64,000 nucleotides of DNA from Tribonema minus (GCA_017506865.1 JAFCMP010000147.1:62001-126000); one strand, 5' to 3'. Counted from the stretch's first letter, positions 11,589 through 23,520 are shown. The notes: a model not told the origin generated them from the letters alone. Numbers and translations are program-made.

Positions 11589-12172
11589 TCACTCTCTGCC
11601 CTCGAACTGTGCCCCCACGAGTTCGTCCTCGTCGATTGCCCTGATCACCAGGTCAGAGCGCGGGAAGCTGCAGCATGTGAGGGCGTACCCTTGCTCCACA
11701 ACCGAGTCGTCCAGAGTTGTGCCATCTTGGTCCACTTCCCCCGACACTATCTTGGAGGGGCACGTCAGACACACTCCGAGTTTGCAGTCATGCGGCAGCT
11801 CTATGCCAGCGTCCAAGGCCGCTTCCAACACAGAGGTCTTCTCGTCTACTTCGAGTGTATGCGACTTGCCCGCAACCTCTATGGTGACCTGGTGCATGTA
11901 CAAGCCGCGGGGTCGGCGGGCAACGGAGTTTGTTTGCCTGCGCTGTTGTGCGACGATGCTCCTGCTGGCGCTAGGCATCACGAAACCTGCGCCGCAAAGC
12001 GCCAGGCAGAATGGAGGGTTGGTGCGTCGCAGTGCTGGTGATGCCAGCAGGCAAGACAGTGCGGGCAGCTTGTGTCAGGGCAACATGATGACAAAAGCTC
12101 ACCTGCTGCTGCTGAGACCATGACAGCCCCGCAGGCTCCAGCCAACGCCATGCTCCTCGCGTACAGCGGCAT
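11589..12172 (-). CDS. Plant-type [2Fe-2S] ferredoxin, FdC1-like, plastid-targeted
   Basis: This is a one-electron carrier of the plastid stroma. Two exons are present: 12172-12103 (ends phase 1) and 11986-11589, about 155 residues. The leader MPLYARSMALAGACGAVMVS plus AAAGFVMP reads as a signal peptide followed by a phenylalanine motif for secondary-plastid import; splicing creates the Gly of GFVMP. The mature domain follows: VTIEVAGKSHTLEVDEKTSV, then DCKLGVCLTC (Cys-x4-Cys-x2-Cys cluster ligands) and the fourth ligand in GYALTC. The DCKLGVCxTCP signature and the C-terminal DEDELVGAQFEGRE resemble FdC1, the low-abundance ferredoxin with a C-terminal extension, rather than photosynthetic Fd (CRAGSCSSCA); this subgroup call rests on memory of the family. 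I chose the ATG at 12172 over 12151 because it adds an Arg ahead of the hydrophobic core. The gene is divergent from the ankyrin gene. Confidence 0.88.
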
Positions 12173-12385
12173 TGCTCCCACCAGATCAGCCGCAGCACCA
12201 CAAACACCCGCTCTTGTAGTCGAACAGCGTGCCTTGCAGGCTCAAAGGCTTTGTATGAGCCTGTCAGAGGTAAACGTGAACTTTGGGGGCTGCATGAAGT
12301 TTTACTCGAAACACGGAGTTGAAGTTGAATCGCGGGCAGCTCAGGCAATGACGAGAAGGACAATGCCGATCATTGTGACCATGTC
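12173..12385. promoter_or_regulatory. Short divergent intergenic region, ferredoxin / ankyrin gene
   Basis: Only 213 bp separate the two start codons, so promoters and 5' UTRs of both genes must overlap here. No known element is visible. The role is inferred from gene arrangement. Confidence 0.35.
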
Positions 12386-14596
12386 ATGAAGGCCTTGCAC
12401 AAAAGCGTGGACCTCATTCGGGGCCGGATGGATGCATCGCCAGGTACAGCTGCAGCATTGCTACATCATGGTTCATGATTCATCGAATGTGCGCCAATTA
12501 CCATGGTGTGTGTGCTCAAATCAGTGTGTTATGCTGCGCCATGTCATGCAGGAGGTGCTGCAGACGCCGCACAACAATCCTCTGCTGTGAGCCCTTGGCA
12601 AGTGACAGCTGCAGAGCTGAAGAGCATCAAGCTCGCGCTCAAGTACTGCTGCCTGACATGCCAACGGTCGCGGGCGCAGAGTTTACAAATCTCTGCTGTT
12701 ACTGCGAAGCTGGAAGAGAGACTCGCCGCCTCTGCGGATTGTCACCAGCAGCGCAAGCTTTCCTGCGCCAAGCGCAGTCGATGCGCTGCCCCAGCGCAAA
12801 GCGAAGTTCTCGGCAGCGTCGACCTGCTTCAGCATATCCTTGCTGGTATCGGGCAAGGGCAGTGGCTTTACATGGCGCTCGTGAGCCGCTTGTTCCGAGC
12901 AGCATACATGGCGTGTGTGCTGCACGCTGATGACTGCACGGCAGCGGTGGCCTCTCGCGAAGACAAGCTTCAGTCGCTGTTCAGAACGCAGGCCACTGCA
13001 GCAGCGCAATCGCCGGAGCGGCTGGAGCTTGCGCTTGCTGCGGATCTTACCGAGGAGATGCTGCAGCGCTTTTGCGCGGAAGCGCCCTTTCACATAGCCT
13101 TAGGGGCGGGGGGCGACCGCAAGGTGTGGCGGCGTCTTGCGCAGCTCAGCGTGGACATTAATGAACTGGCGCTGGTTGGCGCAGCCTCCACCTGCAACGT
13201 CGCCACTCTCCAGGTGGTCTACCAGCACCTGTTGAACCAGCGCTGCGACGTTCACTGCTCCATCTGGTGGATCACTGGTGTTGCACTTGCCAAGCACGGG
13301 GATACTGGCCTGTGCTTTGCGTGGCTCGCTCCGCAAAACTCGAACGTTGAGGATGCAGCCGGCACGTGGCCTGAGTGGTTCTGTAGTGTGCTGTGCGGCA
13401 CTGCCGCCAGCAACGGCCATCTAGCATCGCTGCAGTTTTTGCTGGACCGTACGCGTGGACAGGCTCTGTTTGGGCGCTACGCGCCGTTGCATGCAACCGA
13501 CGTTGTGGAAGAAGATGTTGGTGAGGATGCTGCAGACATCATCCGCGAGACAATGGGCTGGATCGGCGATACCGACTCTCAAGAGCACTACAAGTCGTTG
13601 TTGGACTGCGCCGCGGAGGGAGGTGACGTGCGCATGGTGCAGTGGCTGTTGCAGCAAGGCCACAGCGTTACGCCCATTACCTTTGAGGTTGCCGCACACA
13701 ACGGTCATCTGCATCTCGTCAAGCACCTGGCTGCACAGGTGAGCAGCCGGTGATGGAGGCAAGGAAATGCGTGCATAGTCTGGTGTACATATCAGGCCTG
13801 TACGATCAGCGCACTCACACTACAACAACGAGCAGCTCGCAAACGATGGTCGCCAATTCGAACAATTGATCGAGTTCAGGCACAGTTTGTGCCGGTTAGT
13901 GTAATATAGATTCAATTCCTAGCTATAGACATTGTCAGTTTAAGATGCTGTGGACAATGGAACTCATGTTGAATTGTGATTCCCACACAGCCGCTTTTGG
14001 TGCCCCACTGCAGGTCGAGGCACGCATGGCAACAACTCTGAGACTGAAAACAGCCAGCCATTGGCCTTTACGCTTCATGGCACTTCCTTGTGTACATAGC
14101 CACCCCCTGACTACTACCTGGTGCATCTTGCCTGCATCGTGGTGCACCCTCTGCCCAGGGCTACGCGTGCGACGCCAACGTGCTGTACAACACCACGCTG
14201 GTGGGGGGGGGCATCCCCCCCGCTCAGATGGAGTGGCTCCGCGGCCGCGGCGGCGGCGACTGGAGCCAGGCGGGCATGACGGAGGCGCTGTTGAAGCGCC
14301 TCGCCAGCGATCACGCCGACGCCACGTATGCGCTGGCGCAGTGGCTGCTGGCGCAAGGGGCTCAGTGGCCGGAGAGCATCCGCGAGTTGACGCGCAGGGG
14401 GGCGCCCATGCACCACGTTGTGTGGGCGCTGCAGCACGGGTGCGGCTCGGGGGAGGGGGGCTGGACGGCTGAGCACTGCGAGGAAGCGGAGCGCAGCTGC
14501 AGAGGCCTCAGGCGGGCTCTGCATGAGCTGGGGTGCCCTTGCGAGTGCGAGGAGCGCGTCGCCATCATGGCGAGCATCGGCGAGCTGCATATGTGA
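12386..14596 (+). CDS. Ankyrin-like repeat protein of unknown target
   Basis: Three phase-compatible exons (12386-12443, 12552-13738, 14159-14596) give about 560 residues. A charged/Cys-rich N-terminus is followed by a helical segment, GQWLYMALVSRLFRAAYMA, resembling the F-box-like helix (GQWLYxALVS) that precedes ankyrin arrays in large protist families. After it come degenerate ankyrin-like repeats: SNGHLASLQFLLDRT, AEGGDVRMVQWLLQQGHSVT and HNGHLHLVKHLAAQGYACDA, the last spanning the exon 2/3 junction, which supports the splice. The last exon repeats the theme (ALAQWLLAQGAQWP; VVWALQHGC). Such proteins usually mediate protein binding, sometimes in ubiquitin ligases; here no partner can be inferred. 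Exon 1 (starting MKALHKSVDLIRGR) was chosen because its GT donor fits the phase of the acceptor at 12549-12551; starting at 12503 would read through that acceptor. Confidence 0.7.
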
Positions 14597-15225
14597 ATGA
14601 GATGACTTGGAGGCTATGTCTGTCGGTTTCTCACAGCATGCAGTGCTCTGCTCGTTGGCGTTTGTGCGCAACTTATCCTCTTGGTTGTGAGGGGTTTACA
14701 TGGTCAACTTTCACTGCTGCTTGGGACGCTGAGACAAACACCTCCGCTGAATGTGCTGCGGTCCCCCCATCGATCACCCATGTCAGCGTGGTTAGGTTGT
14801 TCCTCAAGCAGCTGCAAGGGCAATGTGGTCAGATTGACATGGTGATGCAATGTTTGTAACTGTGCGTTTCGTCAACGAGCAGTCATGATGCGGCTTCGAC
14901 TGTGCCTGACATTGGTACTTGACACGCTGTAGACCATCTGCGATGTTTGTGTGTCTTTGAATGTGTGACCACTATGTCGAAAGAAACAGGCCTTGTTAGC
15001 TAATAGATCACTCTCGCGCCTCCTCGCGCCGGGGTCCCAGAACTGCGCGCTCGACACACACACACTAGCCAGAAGCGGAGAGCGGACCACCATCAACGCT
15101 TGCGTGCACCCTTACAGCACGAACGCTTTTAGAGGACACACCTAGTCTGCACCATTTCACAGTAAAGTCTGAGAGTTCACTTGTAAGAAGCCAAGCCCAA
15201 TACACAAAAGTTTACACTTAGACAG
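14597..15225. other. Intergenic region, no gene seen
   Basis: This separates the ankyrin gene from the CRAL-TRIO gene, both on the plus strand. Frames on both strands are short and unlike proteins. It should hold the 3' UTR of one gene and the promoter of the next. The last 30 bases before the ATG at 15226 are A-rich. Confidence 0.45.
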
Positions 15226-18111
15226 ATGGCAGAGTTCGCCAAAGCCGGCAGCAACGGCTCCGTCGGACAAGATTCCAGCAGCGCATCCGTCTCTGCGACA
15301 CCTGCCACGAATGGACAGCCTTTGCTCGATGATGGGTACCCAGGGGACCTCGAGATTCCCATCAGGTACATCAAGGGCATGGAGGGAGACATGGCAGAGG
15401 CTCGAAGGCGTTGGGTGGAGACTTTGAAGGTGAGCTCCGGTCGATCTTTTGTGCTTGAGTACCTCTCGAAGTGCATGCGTGCTGGACTTCTGAAACAACA
15501 GCCGCACCAAGCGTAACAGCTGGCCACTTCCTGAAAGTCTCCAACGGTGCTGCTATGCTCTGCACCTCTATGACTCCTGTGACAGTGGCGTAAATCCTAC
15601 AAGGTGGACACCATGCTCGATGAGCCGCAGCTGCACTTCGACGCCATCAAAAAATACTACCCACATTACGTTTCCAAGAGGGCTAAGAACGGCTGTTTGG
15701 TGTACTACGAGATTCCTGGAGAAACAGATCTCAAGAAGCTGCGGGAAAACGGTGTGGACATTGACCAACTGATCAGGTGGGTTTGCATTCGGGCCCACAA
15801 TGGCATGTCGAGCGAAAGCGTCTGCGCCATTGACCAGGGAATGCGCGTAAAGACCATTTTGACATGCACCTTGCGAATCAGTGCTCGAAGAACCTACCAC
15901 ATTTGCTGTGCGGTGTCTGGTTGCGCAGTGTATGGTCACTGATGGAGCATCGTGCCAACGTAAGATGCATAAATGCTGGCGGCGCGACGCTCAGAGCTGG
16001 GTGGCAAGGGGTCTGTGCTGCAGCTCAGTGACGCTGCAGCACTCTGCTGGTCTTGTGATGGCGGTTACCTGATGTTGATGCAACCACACTAGAGTCAGCG
16101 GTCACATGCCACTCGGGACTGAATAGCAAGCACCGCATGTGCACGCTCTGCGTGGTGCACGCCATTGCGCAGCACGCCCTTGCCTCCTTCCAGCATCAGT
16201 CACCCTGAACGTCCGCTGGCCAGCCTGTCAAACTCTCACTCGCACAGCCCGCTGAAACCATCACCAGGCACTACATCTACATTACGGAGTTCATATGGCG
16301 GCGGCTGGACACGGGGGAGGAGTCAAAGCTGCTGAGCATCATGGACCTGCGGGGAGTGTCGCTGGCGCAGTTTGCGGGGGAGGTGCGGGAGTACATGGTG
16401 CGCGCGGCTAAGCTCATCGGCGCGCACTACCCGGAGCGGTCCTTCAAGATCTTTGTGCTCAACGCGCCGTGGTGGTTCAACATGGTCTGGAAGGTGAGCG
16501 GCGGCGCGCGCGTAATTACATACAGTATCCCCCGGTGGTGTACTGTGGGGCGTCAACTGTTGCGATGACTGTTGAAGTTGGTGCTGGAATGGGGGAAGCA
16601 GGGGACAAGCGGGGGCGTTGGTTGATGTACGATCGCGCACCAATCACCTTGTTGCGCCAGTGGCTGTCGACAGCTCGCATCACTGTAGCAGTTGGCGCCA
16701 CTACGTCTGCCTCTGAGCTGGTAGTGTTTCTGACGTATTATTAGTATGCAGAGTACATGTAACATTGCACACCACATCTGAAGAAGCTCGCCTGCACTTG
16801 ATGAGGAGGCTGTGGCGTTTTCAAGCACGGCGCAATCAACGTGATGCTTCTGATGACGCTTTGCATCGTCATGAAAATCCCAACAATCCTGCTGGTATGT
16901 TGGTGACCAGATGGCCCTCTCGATGCCATGTGCAAGGCCGGCTTTGACTGTATAGCTGCGCAGTATATGCAGCTCATGCGAGCATTCACACTGGATATCC
17001 TGCCTCAGGCGCGCCTCGGGTTTTGATTAGTGACCGCAAACGCGTGTTGTTGCAGCCTAGTTCACACCCATACATCAGTGATCCACCAGTCGCGTGTTTG
17101 CTTTTCCGCAGTGCGTTCACGTTGGCACACGCCTGATGGCAAGTGGCAGTTGGACAGACCCCATGCGCCTGATGTAACTTTATACTTCCATACTCTGAAG
17201 TATGTGCACACAAGCACCCGTAGCTCATGACGACAACGTCATGATTGCGAGCTGCGTTCGCATGGGATACATCTGAATGCGCACGTGCCTTGTGAACTCA
17301 CTCGCGAGTTCATTCCAGTTCACCTGTACTGTAGTTGAAGTTGATGACATCAAACGGCCACGTCGCTTCCAGATGTGGGCAAGGTCAGCAGATGCGCGAC
17401 ATCGACAAAATGGCCCCACGGCCCACTGAGCACAAGTTCGGCATGATGAATTGCAAAGCGAATGGCACTTTCGATGTTGAGACGAGATGGTGTGCTGCCA
17501 CAAGCACGAAACCACCATGCTGGCTCCCCGACAGCTACGTGCCTGCCCAGCCACGCGCAGTCGTGCCAGTTCATCCGGAGACACCCAGTGACTGATGCGT
17601 CTTTGACTGACGCCAGTAGGCATGTTGACACCATTTCTGAAAACAAAGAACGTTACGTCATCTCAACATGCATGGACAGTTTGTAAAGAATCGCCAGTGT
17701 GTTCGACAATGCCGCAAAGGCAACAGATGCGCACACATCATGCCGCACGCAATGTCCTGCCACTGGGACATCTCACTGCCCCGTGCAGTACACTGAATGG
17801 TACGCGTGCTGCACATGCGCCACGACATCTCGGCGGAGGTCTCATTACCTCATGTGCCCCCCCCCTACCCCCCCCCTTCCCCCCAGGTCCTGTCGCCCCT
17901 CATGCACGCCAACACGCGCGCCAAGGTGGTCGTGTGCGGCGCCACGTACATGGACAAGCTCAGCGAGCTGATAGACATTGAGAGCATACCGCAGGACATA
18001 GGCGGCAGGGACGCCAACTACGGCCTCAAGTCGGACGAGGAGGTCGCCCTGAAGGAGCACGTGTACAAGGTGCTCGCGGACAGCAACCTCTACCAGGCGC
18101 CCACGGTGTGA
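15226..18111 (+). CDS. CRAL-TRIO / Sec14-like lipid-binding protein
   Basis: Sec14-type proteins bind and present a single lipid, such as a phosphoinositide or tocopherol-like molecule, between membranes. Four exons (15226-15429, 15586-15776, 16268-16493, 17887-18111) join in phases 0, 2, 0 to about 281 residues. The first exon has a Ser/Ala-rich start and then the CRAL-TRIO N-terminal helix, continuing across the junction (ARRRWVETLK then WRKSYKVDTMLDEP). The lipid-binding lobe follows: FDAIKKYYPHYV, NGCLVYYEIPGETDL, RHYIYITEFIWRRL, IMDLRGVSL, the hallmark YPERSFKIFVLNAPWWFNMVWK, and finally VLSPLMHANTRAKVVV with IESIPQDIGG. The acceptor at 16266-16267 was chosen over one 20 bases upstream because only it restores RHYIYITEF in frame. 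Intron 3 ends in a C tract of about 20 bases. No signal peptide is seen, so a cytosolic or peripheral location is likely. Confidence 0.9.
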
Positions 18112-19361
18112 TCCGTTCGTCACTCGCGCGACACGACGGCGGCACGGCGCGCAGCGGAGCGGCTCCTGCCATCTGTGCAGCTGCAGATGAGGGGGGGGCG
18201 GCAAAGACGGGTACTGAGTGCGGGGGGGGGCGGGGAGGGGGGGGTGCTGAGCTGGCTGAACTTGAGTTTCTCATCCCTGGCGTCGCTGGCGCGATGCCTG
18301 TCGGTGCCGCAGCCGCGGCTGCCGTGTCAAATCAACCTGGTTACTGTAATTACTAGAGTGATGGGTGCGGTTGACGCGTGGACCATGGCAAAGCTTGCGC
18401 GTGTTTCCAGCACACTGGCCGAAGTGAGGCGCACATGCCTATTGAAGTGGGTGGCAGCTGCGTCAATGTACAATGCATGACGAATGCACCTGCTCCTGGA
18501 GGTGTGCCTCTGCATCAACGCCTCTTCCTCACCATGGTTTAATGCATCCTGTTTTGCTCTGATGCAGTGACCTGGCGCGCTCAAGGATGTGATGCTCAGA
18601 TTGTCTTGTTTGTCAGCTTTTGAAGCCGACGATTGCATGGCGCCAAGTGAGTCAGTCAGGGGGCGGATGGGCAAACTTCGTCAGACCTGGGTCCATGTAG
18701 GTCTGACAAGCTGGCCCTTGAATAGTACGGTTGGGCTCGCTGCCCTTTTCTTGCTTCAGGCAGGCACCGTATGTTAATTAAGACAAGCCCACACAAATGT
18801 TATTTGTTCAACTTCAACAGTCGTTAAGTTCGACAGTTTCAGTTCCTGAAACTGTTGGAAAATTTCCAAATTAATTGCGTCCACGGCGCTGCCCTTGATG
18901 GTCGCTGTGATGCCAGCAAGGGCTTGCCTTTCTTGAACACCACGGGAAGTTCCTGGCAAGATCAGGCATGATGATGCTGGACTCAAAAGTGGTCAAAGGC
19001 CAGCACCTCAGCGGGGTCGCTGTCGCTGAAGTTGTGGTCGATGAGCGACGCCGAGGGCTGTATAAGCTGGCAGGTCCAGGCGCAGTGGAGGCTGGCAGAG
19101 GCTCTGCCATAGGTACCCCCTCAGGTAAACTCGCACCTATACAGGGAGGTGTGCGCATTTCTTTGCGCGCCGACCTCGCATCACGTTGCATTGCCTGAAA
19201 CGTGTCTTACCATGAGGAACAAGCAATCCAAGGGCATGACTCTGCGCGCCGCCTCGAGTTCAAGTCAGAAGCTGCTCTGACCCTGGAATCTATCCTCTGC
19301 AGGCCGTCCTCGCGGCAGTGCCAGCCACAGAGCTGTCCCAGGCGAGCCGTCCAAAGGATCC
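18112..19361. other. Spacer with a possible minus-strand exon
   Basis: No complete gene is supported. Two G tracts lie at 18190-18245. At about 19068 down to 18980 the minus strand has an acceptor-like CCTGCCAG and a GC3-rich frame containing LIDHNFSDSDPAEVL and ending in a stop. The plus strand of the same bases is also open, so the coding strand is undecided. An open frame also runs upstream of the next gene's ATG from an acceptor-like CTGCAG at about 19302. Confidence 0.35.
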
Positions 19362-21725
19362 ATGGTCACCCTGTCATCATCAATGACCACTGCAGATGAA
19401 GATCTGGAGCAGGTGTCTCGGCCTCGTGCCACGACAGACTCAGTTTCTCGGCCTCGTGCCACAACGGACTCGGTTTGGTCTGCCGCAACTCGCAGCAGCT
19501 TCGAGTGTGCCCGATCGATCCGCGTCACGTCCAGCCCAGGCGCCCTGCAAGCGCACGCAGCGCAGGCGGGCGGCGCCGCTGCAGCATCGCAGCACGCCGC
19601 CAGGCACCACAAGCACAGCCGCAGGCTCATACGCCACCCGCCGCGCTACGACGGCCGCAGACTCGCGCTGCTGCGGCTGACCTACGCAGCCCTAGCTCTA
19701 GGGCTGGGGCTCGTGGTGGCGTTTCTGGCGGGCCCGCACTATCCCGGCCACGTGGGCGCGTTGCCTGCGGCGGCGATTGGCGGCGAAACGAGGAGCGCGA
19801 TGCGCAGTTGGGCGCTGAGCTCTGAGTGGTTGACGTATGGGGACGCGTGCTCATCGCCCGACATAAACGCTGCCAGCCTGAGCATTCTGAACCGGGCCCT
19901 CACCGCCGGCCTGACGGTGTGGCTGCTGGAGCCGGTGAGAAGCTGCACAGCGGGCTAGATGTGCAGCATATGGTCGCTCAGCAACAGCAGCATTGGCCCT
20001 GGCGCAGTGCACTAATGGTCAAAACTTGAGCCAGACCATCAGTCTGTTTCATTAGGTCGGCGTTGCTCCGCAGCAGCAGCGACCGTGTGTGTGTGGAAAG
20101 GCGTTCCTGGTGGCAATCCCACACATGCCGGCTCACCCCTTGTGGTCTCACGCAGCGGCTGCTGTGAGCCTGCGCGCAAGCCTCGCAGGAAGAACGTGAC
20201 ACTGTTGCTTGTCGTGTGCACCACAGCGCTTTTGTGCTCCTGGCGGCGCAGGCGGTGCGACTGACGACGCTCCTCATGCTGCGCTGCTGCCACTGACAAA
20301 CCACACACTTCAACTCACTGATGAAGCACACACTGCAACTTGTTGCAGGCGGCGGCGTGGAGCCTCTGCGACGCCGTGGACCGGCGCAGCCTGTCCTTCG
20401 GCCTGCTGAGCAGCTCCATGAGCGCGGCGGTGTGCGCCTGCGCGCTCGCGATGGTGATGCTGGACGCCGCGTACACCAAGCGCTGCTGCACGCGGCTCGC
20501 CGCGTCCTGCGAGGCGTCAAATCTGTGCATCGCAACGGACGACAGCGCGGGGTTCTGCTGCGCCAGCGACGATACGGTGAGCGCTTTGGGATAGGTGTGT
20601 GAGTTGCTTCGACGCGTGCCTCTGGTTGCATTACCGCGCGGCAACTGTTCGGAATTGTTGGGGACTGTGTGTGCGGCCAACTTTGAGAGCGTTCTTGTGC
20701 CCCTCAACGCGTGTGTGCGCACTCTAAAGCTATAGCAGCATTAGCTGCGTCTCGCTCGCTGTTGTGTCAAATGCTGATGCAGCATACTCGCACTTGCTGA
20801 GCGCTGCTGAGCTGATAGCATACATACCCCATATCTGGTGGTCGTTGTGCAGGTAAGCTTCTGTGGCACCGCGACGGAGCGGCACGTGGAGTGCTCCCTT
20901 CTGTTTGCCTTATTTTGCATCACCCTGGCACAGGCCATTCTGTCCAGCCTCTTTACCTGCCAGATGCGCAATGGTTGCGACGAGAGTGACGGCGCAGCGT
21001 ACAGCACACTTGTCCCGCTGAACTGGATGTGGACACGGCAGTGCAGTCGACCCAGCACGGAGCTACCGCTGCCGTCGCAGCAGCAGCAGCAGCAGCGGCG
21101 GCGGCGGCAGCATCAAACGAGCGACGATGCTACCAGAAGCAGCATCGCATCAGGCGCCTCAGATAGCTGCAGCGCTGATCAGGTCACGTCCGCACCGCAG
21201 CTGCCGCCGAAACCGCATCATCAGCGCGCGAGGCCAGCAGTGGCTGGTCCCGCACAAGAGCGAATTGCCACTAGAGCGGCATCGACATCGGCAGCAGCGC
21301 TCGCGTCATCGGCCCGGTCCACTCCGGCAAAGCAGTACGCGTCGCTGCACAGGCTCAGCGTGCTGTCGGACGGCGGCGGCGGCGGCAGCAGCGGCGGCAG
21401 CGCTGCAGCGCGCGGCGGCGGCGGCGGCGCGCGGCCGCAGCCCGCCGCCGCCGCGGCGCAGGGCGGCAGCAAGCGCGTGAGCTTCGCGGACGCGACGTGG
21501 CACAGCGCGGACGCCGCCAGCAGCATGAAGCGCACAAGTCTGCAGTCCAGGGGCGACAGCGCTCACACCTGCCCCGCAGCGGCGGCGGCGGCGGCGGGCT
21601 CCCGCAGCCCTCGAGCGGACGGCGCGAAGTGCGAGGGCTTGCGGCGCGGCTGCCCGACGCCGGCGCGGCGCGAGGGGTTGAGCCACCACTCCAGGAAGAA
21701 GAGCATGTTCGTCCCCGAGCATTGA
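19362..21725 (+). CDS. Multipass membrane protein with long low-complexity C-terminal tail
   Basis: Three exons (19362-19934, 20349-20576, 20853-21725), all joined in phase 0, give about 557 residues. Visible parts in order: a Ser/Thr N-terminus containing a directly repeated decapeptide (VSRPRATTDS twice, near residues 18-37); a His/Arg-rich stretch; a hydrophobic helix, LRLTYAALALGLGLVVAFLA; a second in exon 1 (ALTAGLTVWLLEP, continuing into AAAWSLCDAV); two more in exons 2 and 3 (MSAAVCACALAMVMLDAAY; CSLLFALFCITLAQAILSSL). A tail of about 250 residues follows, rich in Gln, Ala, Gly and Ser and ending KSMFVPEH. Four TMs with Cys-rich loops faintly recall tetraspanins, but the CCG motif is absent and no family was recognised. 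The start is uncertain: the frame is open upstream to an acceptor-like CAG near 19302, so an earlier exon is possible. Confidence 0.6.
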
Positions 21726-21947
21726 CGGCGGCAGCGCCGCGGCAGTGCTGGCGCAGCTGGTGCCGCCGCCGTGCATCGACGTCTTGAAGTTGGAGATTGG
21801 ACGCGTGCTCAGTCTTTCGTTTGCAGACTCGGTTACCTAGTCCATGGCTTTTGCTCGTGTGGTCATAGTTGCGCGTTGTGGCGAGTCGGTCGCCGCCCAT
21901 GGGCCCTTGCATTCACTTGCAGCGGATGTTTATGTTTCTTTGTGCTT

Positions 21948-22152
21948 CAGAGACGGTCCTGAGGGCCGCATGCGGCGTCTTTGTGCAACGTTTTATAGAG
22001 GTACAACGATGCAATCACGGGTACTGATCTCAGAGGCTCATGACCATTCGCAGAGACGGTCCTGAGGGCAGCATGTGGCGTATTTATGGAATATTTCAAA
22101 GAAGTCCAACAGCGCAATCCTGGGTACCGATCTCATGACCATCTCTAGCAGG
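21948..22152 (+). repeat. Diverged 103-bp tandem duplication
   Basis: Two adjacent copies begin with CAGAGACGGTCCTGAGGG at 21948 and 22051. Later shared words are GCAATC, GGGTACnGATCTCA and TCATGACCAT. The copies differ at many positions, so the duplication is not recent. No coding frame is conserved. Confidence 0.75.
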
Positions 22153-22590
22153 GCTCATTCCTCCTGGATATACAGCGTTGTAGACCAAGGACCAATGGGG
22201 CTACTTTTGTAATGTTGGTGACTTCGATTTATTGAATGTTTTTCTTTAATCTCTCAGCACCATTGCACTGAGTTGCGATGTTGGGTGATGCATTGCTGAC
22301 GTCTGGGAGTGCTGCCCTTGTCACATGCGTCGAACAAGAATTGATGTCCTCATGATACACCCTGAGCTAAGTTTACATGACGCCAGCTTCTGGAAATTAC
22401 TCTACCAGGCAACAGGCTGTTGAGTGCAGACTTGTGGCAGCAGGGCTTGGTACAAAGTGGGGGGGCACATGGAGGAGGACGTAGGGGAGGATCCCGAGAT
22501 GCCATTTGGCGGCGGCGGCGTTTGAGGGTTGTCGTTACGACACTTTCAGACTGTCATACGACATGTAGATTCCGTACAGCTAGATGCCAA

Positions 22591-22640
22591 TCATCCGGGC
22601 TTTTTCGCGCCCTGAGCGAGAATCAATAAAAAGTACAAAG
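22591..22640 (+). repeat. Dispersed palindromic element with E2F-like core, copy 1
   Basis: The core TTTTTCGCGCCCTGAGCGAG is followed by AATCAATAAAAAGTAC. It is an imperfect inverted repeat with CTTTTT at one end and AAAAAG at the other. The same 40-odd bases recur at 23171-23220 and, diverged, at 42446-42483. TTTCGCGC matches the E2F/DP binding consensus; function is inferred only. Confidence 0.7.
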
Positions 22641-23170
22641 TGCTCTGAGTCACAACGCACTGACCCTTCGCTCATGCAAGGGGGGTATGGTCTCTTCGAT
22701 GGCACATGCACAGTATGCATACAACGCAGTCATTGCCAACACTGTGATGCCCGCTGTGTTCATACTGCATCACAATTACCATTCGCATCAGCAGTGATCC
22801 GTTGTGCTCATCGACAATGTCTCAGTACCAATCTACCGCACGTTCAGGTAGCGCGGCGTATGCATGCAGCACCAGCTCTGCAGGTTGCATGATGGTTGCA
22901 TGATTCTCGCGAACTTACAGTCCAGAGCATATGATTGTGTAGGAGTGTTCTGAATTAAAATCATGTGGTTAATCAGCAGAGTACATAGGCGCCGCGCTGG
23001 AGCACAAATTCTAACATGCATTGCGCGTCATCTCATTACATAACGCAGCACCCGCCACAATGCTCAGCAGCTTACGAAGGCCACAACAGATGACGATTAC
23101 GGGACACACGTTGTCGAAGCAGCTCACATTTGAAGTTTGAGGATGTTTACAATGAAGAAGTGCATACAAG

Positions 23171-23220
23171 TCATCTGGGCTTTTTCGCGCCCTGAGCGAG
23201 AATTAATAAAAAGTACATGC
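23171..23220 (+). repeat. Dispersed palindromic element with E2F-like core, copy 2
   Basis: Nearly identical to copy 1 over about 46 bases, starting TCATCTGGGC and ending AAAAAGTACA, with only a few substitutions and in the same orientation. Flanking sequence before and after is unrelated. Confidence 0.75.
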
Positions 23221-23520
23221 AAGGTGTCGCCTGCGACACTGCTCCGGTCGCCGTCCGGTTCGGCGACTCGCAGCTTCGAACGACAACGTCGATAAACCAT
23301 GTGTGCTCCAAAACTGATACGTCCATGCGGTAACAACAGCCAACGCATGTGGTCAACGTCACGACAACGTGTGATGCCTGCGCACTATCCACGCTGCAGC
23401 GCAGCAACGGCGGCCTGCAGCATTGTAAATCATACCCTCCGTAGTGAAAGACCTTCTGTGCAGTGGCTCCCCTCTAGCCCGCGATGATGACGCTGGACTG
23501 CAGCGGGAGCGCCCAGCATG

